From NCBI RefSeq assembly GCF_030272615.1, contig NC_081407.1, positions 318,026,456 to 318,090,455 of the forward strand: DNA of 64,000 nt. Direction: 5' to 3'. A program made the position numbers and the translations under genes. The notes below the pieces were generated by a model. The model did no database searches and had not been told where the DNA came from. It worked only from the letters and a program-made list of their open reading frames with translations. This document shows positions 34,970 to 44,653 of this stretch, one piece after another (position 1 is the stretch's first letter; every line of letters begins with the position of its first letter). The stretch is from Cryptomeria japonica (taxonomy: Eukaryota > Streptophyta > Pinopsida > Cupressales > Cupressaceae).

Positions 34970-37546
34970 ATGGTTGAAACCCGTCTTCAAAAATATAGGA
35001 GAGAAACTAAAGAAGCTCAAGAGTCCGCAAACATGAGTTCTTATGAGTATGAAAATGATATCTTTTTCAATTCTGATCATACTACATTACCTGACATGGA
35101 TGCCTATAGAAACATTCCAAATGTTGAGAACATGGACACTACAAACAACAATGATACACACAATGATGATATGGACAACTTTTCAGTACATTCAGCAGAT
35201 GTGGAAGAATCCATTATGGATCCTCGTTTCAATCGATTGGTTGAGGAAATAATGAGGAGGGATAGACAATACTTTTTACAAATGATGGCACAAAGTGGAG
35301 CCAAGATACCTCATGATTTTGACATGTCTCAAATAATGGAAAATCGACCTTTGCAACATCCTCACTCCAACATGGATCAAAGGAGACCTAATAGTGGAGG
35401 AAATAGAGGACCACATATGGTACCTGAATCACCATCAGCTTTGCTTCAAAAACCAGAGGTCCCACATACACATGGTCAAACATATGATACTCACCTTCGC
35501 AGACCATTATGGAAGCCTTATGGAGAGAAATATGCTCAATCACATAGCAATGCTAAGGATCAACCACCAAAGCAATTGGATATTCAAAGGCATGCTCAAA
35601 ATTTGGACACAAGGAAACCCCGCGTCAAATTTGGGGGCAATACATTAGAACATGACATGCCTGTAGAGTATGGTATACATGCACAAAATAGATATGGTGT
35701 TCCTCAACATGAATCTATACCAAGTGGTCCATATATGCAACGTCACTATAGACCTCCTCCATATGAACATGTGTATGATCAATATCATCCATATATGCAA
35801 CATGCTCCCCCTCCAATGGGTACCTCAAGCATAGGGTATGGTCCAAGAAGTCGATCTCCACCTAAGAGCAATTTGGAGCAACAAATCAGGGACTTACAAA
35901 AGAAAATGGAGGACATAAATACACCAAAGCCAACATACACAATGAGAGACATATGTCCTTATCCATTTGACAAGAGCATTCTAGTGCCTCCTTTTCCTAC
36001 ACACTTTGTGACACCTAAGTTTGATAAGTATAGAGGAAAAGGGGATCCTAAGGCACACATAAGACAGTTTTTTACAGCTTGCATTGAGATAGCAGCAGAA
36101 GAAACATATTTGATGAGATTATTCCCACAAAGCTTAGGTGATCAAGCTATGGAATGGTTCTCCCAACTTCCACCTAGTATTAAGTCATGGGGTGATCTAG
36201 CAGAGGCATTTATCCAACATTTCTCCTACAACATAGAGACAGACATATCAGTCACTACTTTGTGCAACACCAAGCAAAAAGAGGGAGAGTCTTTTGCATC
36301 ATTCTTACAAAGATGGAGAAATCTAGCCAGCAGATGCTCTTGTGAAATTCCACAAAAACAAATGGTAGAAATGTTCACCCAAAATGTTAACAAAGACATT
36401 GGCTATGATCTAAGGAAAGCTTGTTTGTCCACCTTCAAGGATGTCATTGAAAAAGGCTTAACAACAGAAAAGGTCCTAATTGAACAAGGAGTCATTAAGA
36501 TATTCAAGGAAAACAAAGATGACTTTAAAGGAAAAGACAAGCCAAGATTTTGGAATAAAAACAAGAACACAGCCAATGATGGTGTTGTTGATGCCAACAC
36601 AGTGCGACCCAAATTCATCTTTTCGAGATCAAGTTCTACAAGCAATCAAGTGAATACTCAAACAACTTCCAGATCACGAAGGAAGTACACCCCATTAGGA
36701 GAACCACTTGAGTTAGTTTTCAAGAAGCTTGTGGCAAACAAGGTAATCACAGTTCCAGATTTTCCTCCATATGAACCAAAGGTTAAACCAAATTGGTGGA
36801 ATGATGATGAGTATTGTGAATTTCATAAGAGCAAGGGTCATAAGACAGGAAATTGTCATCGACTGAAGAACATCATACAAGATCTCATTGATAGAGGTGA
36901 CATTGAGATTGAGGGACACTCATCCAATCAAGAACATGAGATGTTTAAGGAACCATTCCCAAAGCATGACAAGGGAAAAGCTAAAGCCACAGATGACCAA
37001 ACCAACTATACAAGAGCATCTTATAACTATGATTCAACTATCAATCACATCTCGATGGACAATTACATCTCTACCATTATCATCAAGGACAAAAACCCTG
37101 AGAATTCTACCCAGAGACCCAAGATTGTCTTAAAAGGTGTTGGATCTTCTTTCGAACCTACCTCTAAATGTCATGTTACAACCCGTCAAGGTAAAATCAC
37201 TTTGCAAGGTGCTCCAGCCAAGAACACCGCTTCGTCATCAACCAAACCTGAGTATGACCTTGTAGAACAATTAGGGAAGACACCCGCGCTCATCTCCATT
37301 CTTGAGCTCCTACGCATATCCCCCGCACATAAATCCATTCTTGACAAAATCTTGAGAGAAACTGTTGTTCCTACTGATCTGAATGTGGACCAATTTCAAG
37401 CCATGGTGGGATACCTTTCCATTCCACACTCCCTTACATTCACAGAAGTCGATGACGCCTCCATAAGTCAGCTACATAATGCACCATTACACATTGAAGC
37501 CTTCATACACAAACATAGAATCAAACGAGTCCTGATAGATGGATGA
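34970..37546 (+). CDS. Element A Gag, running into protease
   Basis: 858 codons from ATG to an in-frame TGA. The first 320 residues are a low-complexity, Pro/His/Asn-rich region. The retrotransposon Gag capsid-type domain covers about residues 325-510 (PFPTHFVTPKFDKYRGKGDP, LMRLFPQSLGDQAMEWFSQL, NTKQKEGESFASFLQRW). A zinc-knuckle variant of the Tat type, CEFHKSKGHKTGNC, lies at about 615-629. The frame ends inside the protease active site (VLIDG, then TGA), and the same frame continues beyond. Gag would form the virus-like particle around element RNA. The frame is otherwise unbroken, in contrast to element B, where the same gene has about 11 stops. Confidence 0.88.
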   Translation: MVETRLQKYRRETKEAQESANMSSYEYENDIFFNSDHTTLPDMDAYRNIPNVENMDTTNNNDTHNDDMDNFSVHSADVEESIMDPRFNRLVEEIMRRDRQYFLQMMAQSGAKIPHDFDMSQIMENRPLQHPHSNMDQRRPNSGGNRGPHMVPESPSALLQKPEVPHTHGQTYDTHLRRPLWKPYGEKYAQSHSNAKDQPPKQLDIQRHAQNLDTRKPRVKFGGNTLEHDMPVEYGIHAQNRYGVPQHESIPSGPYMQRHYRPPPYEHVYDQYHPYMQHAPPPMGTSSIGYGPRSRSPPKSNLEQQIRDLQKKMEDINTPKPTYTMRDICPYPFDKSILVPPFPTHFVTPKFDKYRGKGDPKAHIRQFFTACIEIAAEETYLMRLFPQSLGDQAMEWFSQLPPSIKSWGDLAEAFIQHFSYNIETDISVTTLCNTKQKEGESFASFLQRWRNLASRCSCEIPQKQMVEMFTQNVNKDIGYDLRKACLSTFKDVIEKGLTTEKVLIEQGVIKIFKENKDDFKGKDKPRFWNKNKNTANDGVVDANTVRPKFIFSRSSSTSNQVNTQTTSRSRRKYTPLGEPLELVFKKLVANKVITVPDFPPYEPKVKPNWWNDDEYCEFHKSKGHKTGNCHRLKNIIQDLIDRGDIEIEGHSSNQEHEMFKEPFPKHDKGKAKATDDQTNYTRASYNYDSTINHISMDNYISTIIIKDKNPENSTQRPKIVLKGVGSSFEPTSKCHVTTRQGKITLQGAPAKNTASSSTKPEYDLVEQLGKTPALISILELLRISPAHKSILDKILRETVVPTDLNVDQFQAMVGYLSIPHSLTFTEVDDASISQLHNAPLHIEAFIHKHRIKRVLIDG

Positions 37547-39088
37547 GCAGGTCTAAACATTTGTACATTGAGCACTATTAAACAATTGGGATATTCCAAC
37601 AAAGCTGTGAATTCTACAAACAAAATTACTATCAAAGCATATGATGATGAAGAGCGTTCATCCAAGGGCACAGTCATTTTACCTCTCAGAGTTGGGCCAG
37701 TTACAAAAGATGTGGTTTGTCAAGTCCTAGACCTGGATCTCACATACAACATATTGCTAGGACGTCCATGGATTCATGAGATGAGCGCAATCCCTTCTAC
37801 ATATCATCGATGTATCAAGTTTCCACACAATGGAGTTGAAGTGACCGTCAAAGCAGATCCAAATCCATTCATATATTGCAACAATCTGCAACCTAGATCA
37901 GAAATAACAATACCATTCAATCAAGAAGTTGTTCCATCTTCAGCATATGTGGATCCAGAATCCTTGAAAGCTTCTACATCAAAACAAGCAGAGCTCAAAG
38001 AAAAGTTCAAGTTTAAAGACATGGGATGTGGTGAATATATCTTTCATGTTGATCAACTCCCACTATCTCCTAAGGTATTTAGTCAACAAGAAAAACCTAC
38101 AAAAAAATTGCAATGCCAAGGAATTGGGTGTGAACCACCTAGTGTTGTCGCTACTAAGTTCGAATGCAAATCTCCTCTAGTGGTGCAAGCAACTCTTGAT
38201 ATCAATAGTCCTAAGAGTGGTTCCAGCAAAGAATCTATTGAGCATATCGCCAGCCCTCTTGAGAACTCACATAGCCTTACCATTTCATCCACTCATTCCA
38301 TTTTCACTCCACTTCCAGACTTGGATCAACAAGAATTACAAAAGCCCTTACTTATTGGGGATCAGAAATCAAGCTTTGAAAAGAAAAATCTAAAAGTCAA
38401 TAATAAAGAAAAGTCCTTTAGTCCAAATCAAAATCAAAAGCTACTGGACTCCACAAAAATCAAAGCCAAGGATAAAAATCCTATGAAGCAAAACGAACAA
38501 GAGTTGATCTCCCCTAATATCAAAATAACTAGGGGCAAAATTTCTAAAATTTTAAGTCAAAAAGCATACTTGTTGATCGTAAGTCTCCATCATGTCATGA
38601 TACTTTCACTTCTTTTCACAATCATAAGCCTTCATAACTCATCCACTTGTTTCGCACATCCTTTCCCTTCTGGCGATACATCATGGACCTTTAATGGAGC
38701 TTCCTCAAGGGACTTTGTTATCAAGGATGCCCAAACTTCTTCAGGTGACATGCATATGGGCCTGTGTAGTCCACACACAAGTAATTCTATCGCAGTTCCT
38801 TCATCAAGGAAGACAGTCACTCGAGCTACACATCATTCAGTCAAGGAACAATGCCGTTACAATAATAAAGTCAAGCCTCGCACATTTGAGGTAGGAGACT
38901 TAGTTCTCAGAGAAAATCCTAAAAATCAACAAGACAGAGAGAAGAAGGGCAAGTTCGAACCAAACTGGCTTGGTCCTTACATCATTATAGCAGCATATGG
39001 ATCTGGGGCATATCAGCTCTCAACTACAGAAGGTGAACCTTTGGAGGATCCTATCAACAACATGCACCTTCGCAGGTTCTACACATAG
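37547..39088 (+). CDS. Element A protease, spacer with hydrophobic segment, integrase C-terminus
   Basis: Continues the Gag frame after TGA 37544-37546. Residues 1-120 are the aspartic protease body (AGLNICTLSTIKQLGY, NILLGRPWIHEM). A Ser/Lys-rich spacer of about 200 residues follows, then a hydrophobic segment (AYLLIVSLHHVMILSLLFTI, about 38562-38630) that could span a membrane or act as a signal sequence. A short TFNGASS block resembles the start of the second RNase H of element B. The last 75 residues (FEVGDLVLRENP, LGPYIIIAAYGSGAYQL, NNMHLRRFYT) match the integrase C-terminal domain. RT, RNase H and the zinc and catalytic parts of integrase are gone, yet 514 codons stay open, so this is a fused product rather than random decay. 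If the TGA is not read through, this part is untranslated. Confidence 0.8.
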   Translation, partial: AGLNICTLSTIKQLGYSNKAVNSTNKITIKAYDDEERSSKGTVILPLRVGPVTKDVVCQVLDLDLTYNILLGRPWIHEMSAIPSTYHRCIKFPHNGVEVTVKADPNPFIYCNNLQPRSEITIPFNQEVVPSSAYVDPESLKASTSKQAELKEKFKFKDMGCGEYIFHVDQLPLSPKVFSQQEKPTKKLQCQGIGCEPPSVVATKFECKSPLVVQATLDINSPKSGSSKESIEHIASPLENSHSLTISSTHSIFTPLPDLDQQELQKPLLIGDQKSSFEKKNLKVNNKEKSFSPNQNQKLLDSTKIKAKDKNPMKQNEQELISPNIKITRGKISKILSQKAYLLIVSLHHVMILSLLFTIISLHNSSTCFAHPFPSGDTSWTFNGASSRDFVIKDAQTSSGDMHMGLCSPHTSNSIAVPSSRKTVTRATHHSVKEQCRYNNKVKPRTFEVGDLVLRENPKNQQDREKKGKFEPNWLGPYIIIAAYGSGAYQLSTTEGEPLEDPINNMHLRRFYT

Positions 39089-40804
39089 CTCTTTGGAATA
39101 TCCTAATTCAAAAAATACAAAAAAATCAAAAATTTCAAAAAATACAAAAAAAAAAATCATAAAACAAAAAAAATCGTTACTTGGTGAAAACCTAGCAAAC
39201 AGGCGCCTTGTGACACAAAAAACATTGAAAAATTGAAAAAAGTAAAGAGAAATAATTTTGTCCAACGGTGAAAACCACTTCGGTGGTGCCTTGGGCAAGT
39301 ACCATGGTGAAAACTGGGTCACCAACGCCATGTGTAGAGACATTGCTCCTCCCTCCTATAGGATTCTCTTTCATCACTTCACTTTGCACACACTCACAAC
39401 CTATTCATCCATAATAAACTTACCCATTCCCATCATGGCTTGTTATTGATCTACTCAAGATTGGTTAGCCATTCACAATAAACTTCCCTTTTCACCTCCC
39501 TTTCTATCCATAATAAATCAGCTCCTATCTGTGGCTAAGGCAAATCCTACATCTAGTGATGGGTGTGGAACTAAGAACATCACATGTTTCGAGGAGTACA
39601 GTTTCTTCCAGCTTCCTTTAGTCTATCCGTGCACAATCCGCAATAAAGCAACATTTGCATCGCCAATCTGCAATAAAGTTCTGTCTTCTCCACAATAAAG
39701 TATCAATTTCATGGATTCAGTCAGTTTTAGATGAGACACAACAACAACAATGGGCTTCAACAAATCAAATCTTTCAATAGACTCAGACAACATATGGTTC
39801 AGTGCTATCTATCATTTCTGTGAAAGTAAACATTGTGATCACAATCAAATAAGACTTATACAAGTGACAAGAGACACTAAACTTGAGGACTACATTGGAG
39901 GTTGGTGTCGAGTCTTGGTTTTCTTTTGATTTTATCTTTTGGTGACATGTCTTTTATCTTTTCCGGGATGTCTCTGACTAGAGATTCTATCTCCAGGATG
40001 TCTTTGACTAGAAAGGCGAGGATGGGGTATCGTCACCTATTTGTATTTGTTGTATGTGGATTGTCTCTTAGTAATTCTATGACTTATCCAAGGATATGAG
40101 GACGCTGAGAGTCAAGTATGAACTGGGGCATTCCTTGTTTGTAACTGTCTTATCTCCATGCAAACAGGTACAATGACTTTCTAGGTCGAACATATGCCTC
40201 GATTGTCATAACCTACTTGCCATAATAAAGCTCAACGATGATAATGCACAAGAAGCTCTTTCACTTTCATATCTTCTGTCTTCCATCCCCCTTTCTTGAT
40301 TGACTTCCATCATCCTTCTCGAGTCCGCGTAACCTGCTATCACATGACTGAGTATAATGACACACCAAAAACATTTGCATTTCATGTAGTTGCACCTGCA
40401 TTACCACATATAAGCATTTCATACATACATATAGATATCACAATTAGATCACATCCTACACACAACACCTGTTAGCACAATTTACATTTGCATTATCATA
40501 TTCATCTGCATTACATACATTCACATTTGCATCATACATACACATATAAAAACATAAAAGAAAAATACTGCATTACATCATATAAATATTGGCATCCATA
40601 GCATAAAACAAACATCACATAAGAACATCTCATCACATAGGTACACATGCATATAGCTTCCGCAAAGATGAATCATCTCATATATATAATCATAAGTGTC
40701 ATGATACAATGATGTCAAAATCATATAGCTACAAAAGTACCCACAGGTGTCTACATCATCATACAAAAATGGTACAAAACTGATACATAGGGAGCCCTCT
40801 ACGG
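39089..40804 (+). other. Non-coding stretch of element A downstream of the sense ORF
   Basis: No ORF. It holds a block shared with element B just after the stop codon (GGTGAAAACC repeats, 39183-39330), 'CAATAAA' repeats (39400-39700) and CATTTGCAT-type repeats (40370-40560). It would be the common 3' region of the sense and antisense transcripts. Confidence 0.5.
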
Positions 40805-42730
40805 CTATGATGAACTCCCTCCCTCGGAGCTGCCTGGCCTCGATGGAATCTAAGCCCCTGAAGGACCCGCCCCAGGATCATCCCGCCTGTCCCCTCTATC
40901 TGGTGGTGGTGGAGGACCCATAACCCCACCACTCGATGCCTGTCTCCTCTGGCTCCCTCCCGTAGCTGTTGTTGTATGCGATGGTCTATGGAAGCTCCTC
41001 GCCCGCTAATCCACTGGCACTGCACCATAATAGAGATCCCGCCAGTAGGCAATCTCCTCCCCTGCTCGCAGGACATAAGCATATCCTGCCCCTGTGTCCT
41101 CCATTGCCTGTCTCCCTGCCCTCAGCATTGTCTCAGCCTCTGTATAACACTGAATAGCCTGATCACGCTCCCACTCAGTATCTCTGAACCTCCTCCTGAG
41201 CCGATCCCTCTCCCTCTCCAACCCTTGGATCTCATCTACTTGGCCCTGGCAGATCTCCCTCAGCTCTATTAGCTCATCCTCCTCTGCGTCAGCGCCCTCT
41301 GCCTCTGCCTGTGGCTCCCCCTATACGGGTGCCTGCCCCTGTACTTGTACCTGTACTGGTACCTGTCCCTATATCTGTCCCTGTCCCTGTACCTATACCT
41401 ATCTGGGACCCTATGTTGCTGGCACCTGTAGTGGCAATCCACTACGACCCCTCACCACCCGAGCCTGCCTCTCCTCACCACCCTCCCTCCGAGGTGCAAC
41501 CCTCCTCTCTCCAACTGCTCCCCTCCTCCTCTATCGGCCTTTGCTCCCATCACCTCCATCATCATCATCCCCACCCCCATCTCCATCCAATGGCTCTCCC
41601 GGATCCGTCAATCGTGGGAATGGATGCTCTGCCCAGTATGCTGTGTACTCAACATCCATCCCAGCATCCTCAATCTCTGGCCACATGTCCCAAGGTAGGG
41701 GCATCATCTCTACCAGCTATGTAACTGCCTGATCATATGACAGCAAGGGCCCAAACTGTGCCTAATCTCTGACAGTTCGTGCATACATGCCTGAGCCCCG
41801 TGGCATCCTCTGAATCCTGCCAAACTATCGGCCAACCCTGTCCACTAGCTGCCTCTCCAGCACATAGGGCATCTGCCCAATCAGATACCTACTCTAGAAG
41901 GTGTGAGGAAGCTCAACTGCATCATCCTCCCACTACTCGCATCCCAGGTATGGCCTCCATATGACCATATCAATATCATCTATCACCCGTCGCCAATGCT
42001 CCAACCTGCCAATCCGTGGCTGCGACGTGATCATATCATATAAGTGCACAAAACTGCGTCCATGTCCCCTGCCTCTGAAGTGTATCGGCCTCGTCACTAG
42101 CAGATGCTCATAAGCCCATACCTGCAACAATGTCACCCCGCAGCCCAATCCCACTGATCTGTGGTACACGAATTGATGCAGCTCATAATAGAGGTGTGCC
42201 AGCACACATGGTCCCCAAGCATATCTGGTGTGATGCGTCACTAGTGTCTCCAGTGCTCATCCCCAACCCACAACCAACCCCCGTGTCACCCTATCTGGAC
42301 ATAGGAACCCACTGATCGCTCCTCCTACCACTGCTGGCAGCGCTAGTCCTGTGGCTGTCATGGTGTCCCACGCCACGTGTCCTGCCCTCATCTCTAGTCC
42401 TGGGTCCTGGAATACTCGTCTCAGGGCCTCCCTGTCTCCATCTTGATCGTATGGGATCAGCTCCCCATCGATCGGTATCCTCAGTATCCTATATACATCC
42501 TCAAGGGTGACTGTCATCTCACCCATCGGCAAATGAAAAGTACAGGTCTCAGAGTGCCATCTCTCCGCCAGCGCAGTCAACAGTCCCATGTTCACTCGAA
42601 ACTCAAGCACATACAAAACATGTCTCAATCCCATCTCCTCAATAGCTGCTTGGTCCTCGAAGGTCAGCTCAGGTCGCAACCTTTGCGTCGATGGGAATCT
42701 CTCCCATGACTCCAGCATCGGCAAATACTC
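40805..42730 (-). pseudogene. Antisense plant mobile domain (PMD) gene, exon 2
   Basis: One uninterrupted minus-strand frame of 642 codons. The PMD (aminotransferase-like plant mobile domain) starts at once: HSETCTFHLPMGEMTVTLED and ILRIPIDGEL are hallmark motifs, then LVVGWG, LAHLYYELHQF and RRVIDDIDMVIWRPY. A Gln/Val/Pro-rich repeat (about 41310-41410), a coiled coil (RERDRLRRRFRDTEWERDQA, about 41220-41020) and a Pro/Gly/Ser tail follow. About 14 in-frame stops break it, 13 of them TAG, with no frameshift. PMD proteins such as Arabidopsis MAIN and MAIL1 are nuclear and affect gene and transposon silencing; PMD copies are known inside transposons. Whether it ever helped the element escape silencing is inference. 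Exon 2 is preceded by a splice acceptor TTGACTGCAG at 42731-42740. Confidence 0.8.
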
Positions 42731-43459
42731 CTGCAGTCAAGCAAATCACTCATGTCAGTCATAGTGGCATTCCCTGTTTATCACAAAATGCTACTTTTTA
42801 TCTAAATGCATATGGCATTCTATCCTAGTGACACTCACTGTTCATCACAAAGTGTTGCTATCTATCCTCGTGACACTCACTGTTCATCACAAAGTGTTAC
42901 TCACATTTGCACTCCCTATTCATCACAAAGTGCTGCTCATTTCTTAGTACTCCCTGTTCATCACAAAGTACTATATCTTGGTACTCACTATTCATCACAA
43001 AGTGCCTTGATCTATACTAGTCTTCCTAGAGGACCTGCTTGAGTGTATCCTCTCAGTAGCTTATCCAATCGACAGCATCTGTTCATCACAGAACTGTCGA
43101 TTTGACCTAGAAGATGCAACTTCACACTTTTTAAAACACAAACGCGCTTACTTGACATAAATGCGCTTACAGACTGCACAGACACGCCTGAAAAACACAG
43201 ACGCGCCTAGGAGACACAGATGTGACTTCTTGGCACAGACGCGACTGACCATCACAAACGCGGCCGCATTTGACATAGACGCGGGTTCAAACACAGATGC
43301 GCCTGGCACAAACACAGACGTGCCTCGCGAGCGCAGACGTGCCTGGATGTTTTTGGACACTTTTTGGACCCTAGTCTAAGCGCATTTATTGCTCTATCTA
43401 GCATGCATTAATGACAAAATTAAACGCATCGAAGAATGAGGAGGTTTGGTGGTACTTAC
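42731..43459 (-). other. Predicted intron of the antisense PMD gene, with two repeat arrays
   Basis: The 729 bp intron has GT-AG ends. It contains about six copies of a CACTGTTCATCACAAAGTG-type unit (42770-43010) and, at 43130-43350, about 10 copies of an ACACAGACGCG motif, the reverse complement of the motif in the sense leader. Confidence 0.65.
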
Positions 43460-43525
43460 TGACTCTCCTGCCTCTGCTGGCCTCTGAAATCGGCGAACGC
43501 GGTCGAATCTGTGAACGAAAGCCAT
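43460..43525 (-). pseudogene. Antisense PMD gene, exon 1
   Basis: ATG at 43525 opens 22 codons (MAFVHRFDRVRRFQRPAEAG...) that end exactly before a consensus donor GTAAGT (43454-43459). Joined to exon 2 at 42730 the frame is kept, phase 0. This explains why exon 2 has no ATG in a good position. Confidence 0.7.
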
Positions 43526-43857
43526 CGCTGTTGACTACTGCTGCTCTATTTTCGCTTTGCAATCTGCTCTCATGGATGTGTAGATGACAATGAGGATGTA
43601 ATTTTCCCCCCGTGGTCTATCTTATAGCCTACCCTAGCCCTCGCCTTCGTTTCCCGAGTCAGTCTTCTTTATCTCGTGACTCTGTCACTTTATCCGATCA
43701 TTCTTTTCTAGCCTTTCTTTCTTATCGAGAGATTGTTTGCAATCTTTTCAGACATTTTCATCCAATCTCTCGAGAGGGCATATCATTCCCATCTTGGGGC
43801 AACTTTGTATCAGTTCATATTATCTTCTTTGAAACAACGCGACAAGCCGCATTGTCT
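43526..43857. other. Region between PMD start and PPT
   Basis: Short open frames but nothing recognisable. It should hold the antisense promoter of the PMD gene; no clear TATA box could be assigned. Confidence 0.35.
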
Positions 43858-43872
43858 CAAAGAGGGGCAAAA
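43858..43872 (+). other. Polypurine tract of element A
   Basis: AAAGAGGGGCAAAA-type tract directly before the 3' LTR; the same sequence type precedes the 3' LTR of element B. Confidence 0.8.
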
Positions 43873-44653
43873 TGTAGACACCCAAAATTATCCAATCTAA
43901 TTAAATAAATATTTTATTTATTTAATTATCTAAGCTTAATTCTTCTATTAATTAAATAAATCTTTATTTATTTAATTAATTCATTTATCCTCTTCTAGCC
44001 TTATTTCTCATTTAAACAAATACATTTATTTATTTAAATTATCCTTTTCTTAAATTAAATAAATATCTTATTTATTTAATTATCTCACTTCTTCTATTAA
44101 TTAAATAAATCTTTATTTATTTAATTAATTCATTAACCTTTTCTACCCATGACACATGTCATTCATCTCTTAATTCATACACTACCTACCCTTTCATTAT
44201 TTTATTATTTCTTTTACCGACCCTCTAATCATAGCCGACCTCCTTTTACACCTCTCAATCTTATCCCTCCATTTCATATAGTGTTTTCTATATAAGGAGA
44301 TGCTTCCTTCATTATCAAACCCTGATCGTTCTATGCATTCTAATCATCTTTTATGCACTTGACTACACTACGATCCTACTTGCAACCACATTCCGCTCTT
44401 TGTTGAGCTCTTGTGCATATAAAATCTGAGAGCAAATATATCAAGCAAGATCAATGGAGATAGGAAGAATGGAGATCCAAACCCTATTAGACATGTGATG
44501 GTATAATCTTTGTGATTTCATTTGATTTGCATTGTCTTAGGTAATCTTCATATGTTATGGTGGATCTTTGTTGTTGTTAGGCTATGGTTTTGTGGTTGAA
44601 TTCATTTAGCCTTTCAATATTGTTATTATTGTTATCCATTTTCACCATATACA
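43873..44653 (+). repeat. 3' LTR of element A
   Basis: 781 bp, same length as the 5' LTR, with about 13 substitutions and no indel by eye. Several substitutions are transitions. Confidence 0.93.

Larger units (their letters stand above)
31990..44653 (+). mobile_element. Element A: Tat-like Ty3/gypsy derivative with antisense PMD gene
   Basis: The LTRs 31990-32770 and 43873-44653 are both exactly 781 bp and differ at about 13 sites by eye. A perfect target duplication ACTGT lies at 31985-31989 and 44654-44658. A PBS-like sequence follows the 5' LTR and a purine tract precedes the 3' LTR. From left to right it holds a 2.2 kb leader with a short-motif array, one sense frame coding Gag, protease and an integrase C-terminus, a non-coding stretch, and an antisense two-exon plant mobile domain gene. 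Reverse transcriptase, RNase H and the integrase core are absent, so it is non-autonomous. An antisense ORF between pol and the 3' LTR is a known feature of some Tat-lineage elements such as Grande. The LTR similarity marks it as the youngest large insertion in the window. Confidence 0.92.

Noticed and set aside
41311-41724. Plus-strand Pro/Val-rich open frame
   Set aside because: It is the reverse of the Gln/Val repeat of the antisense PMD gene, whose frame and motifs are far better supported.
42806-43360. CRISPR-like spaced repeats
   Set aside because: Units are degenerate, spacing is irregular, and the setting is a plant retrotransposon intron.
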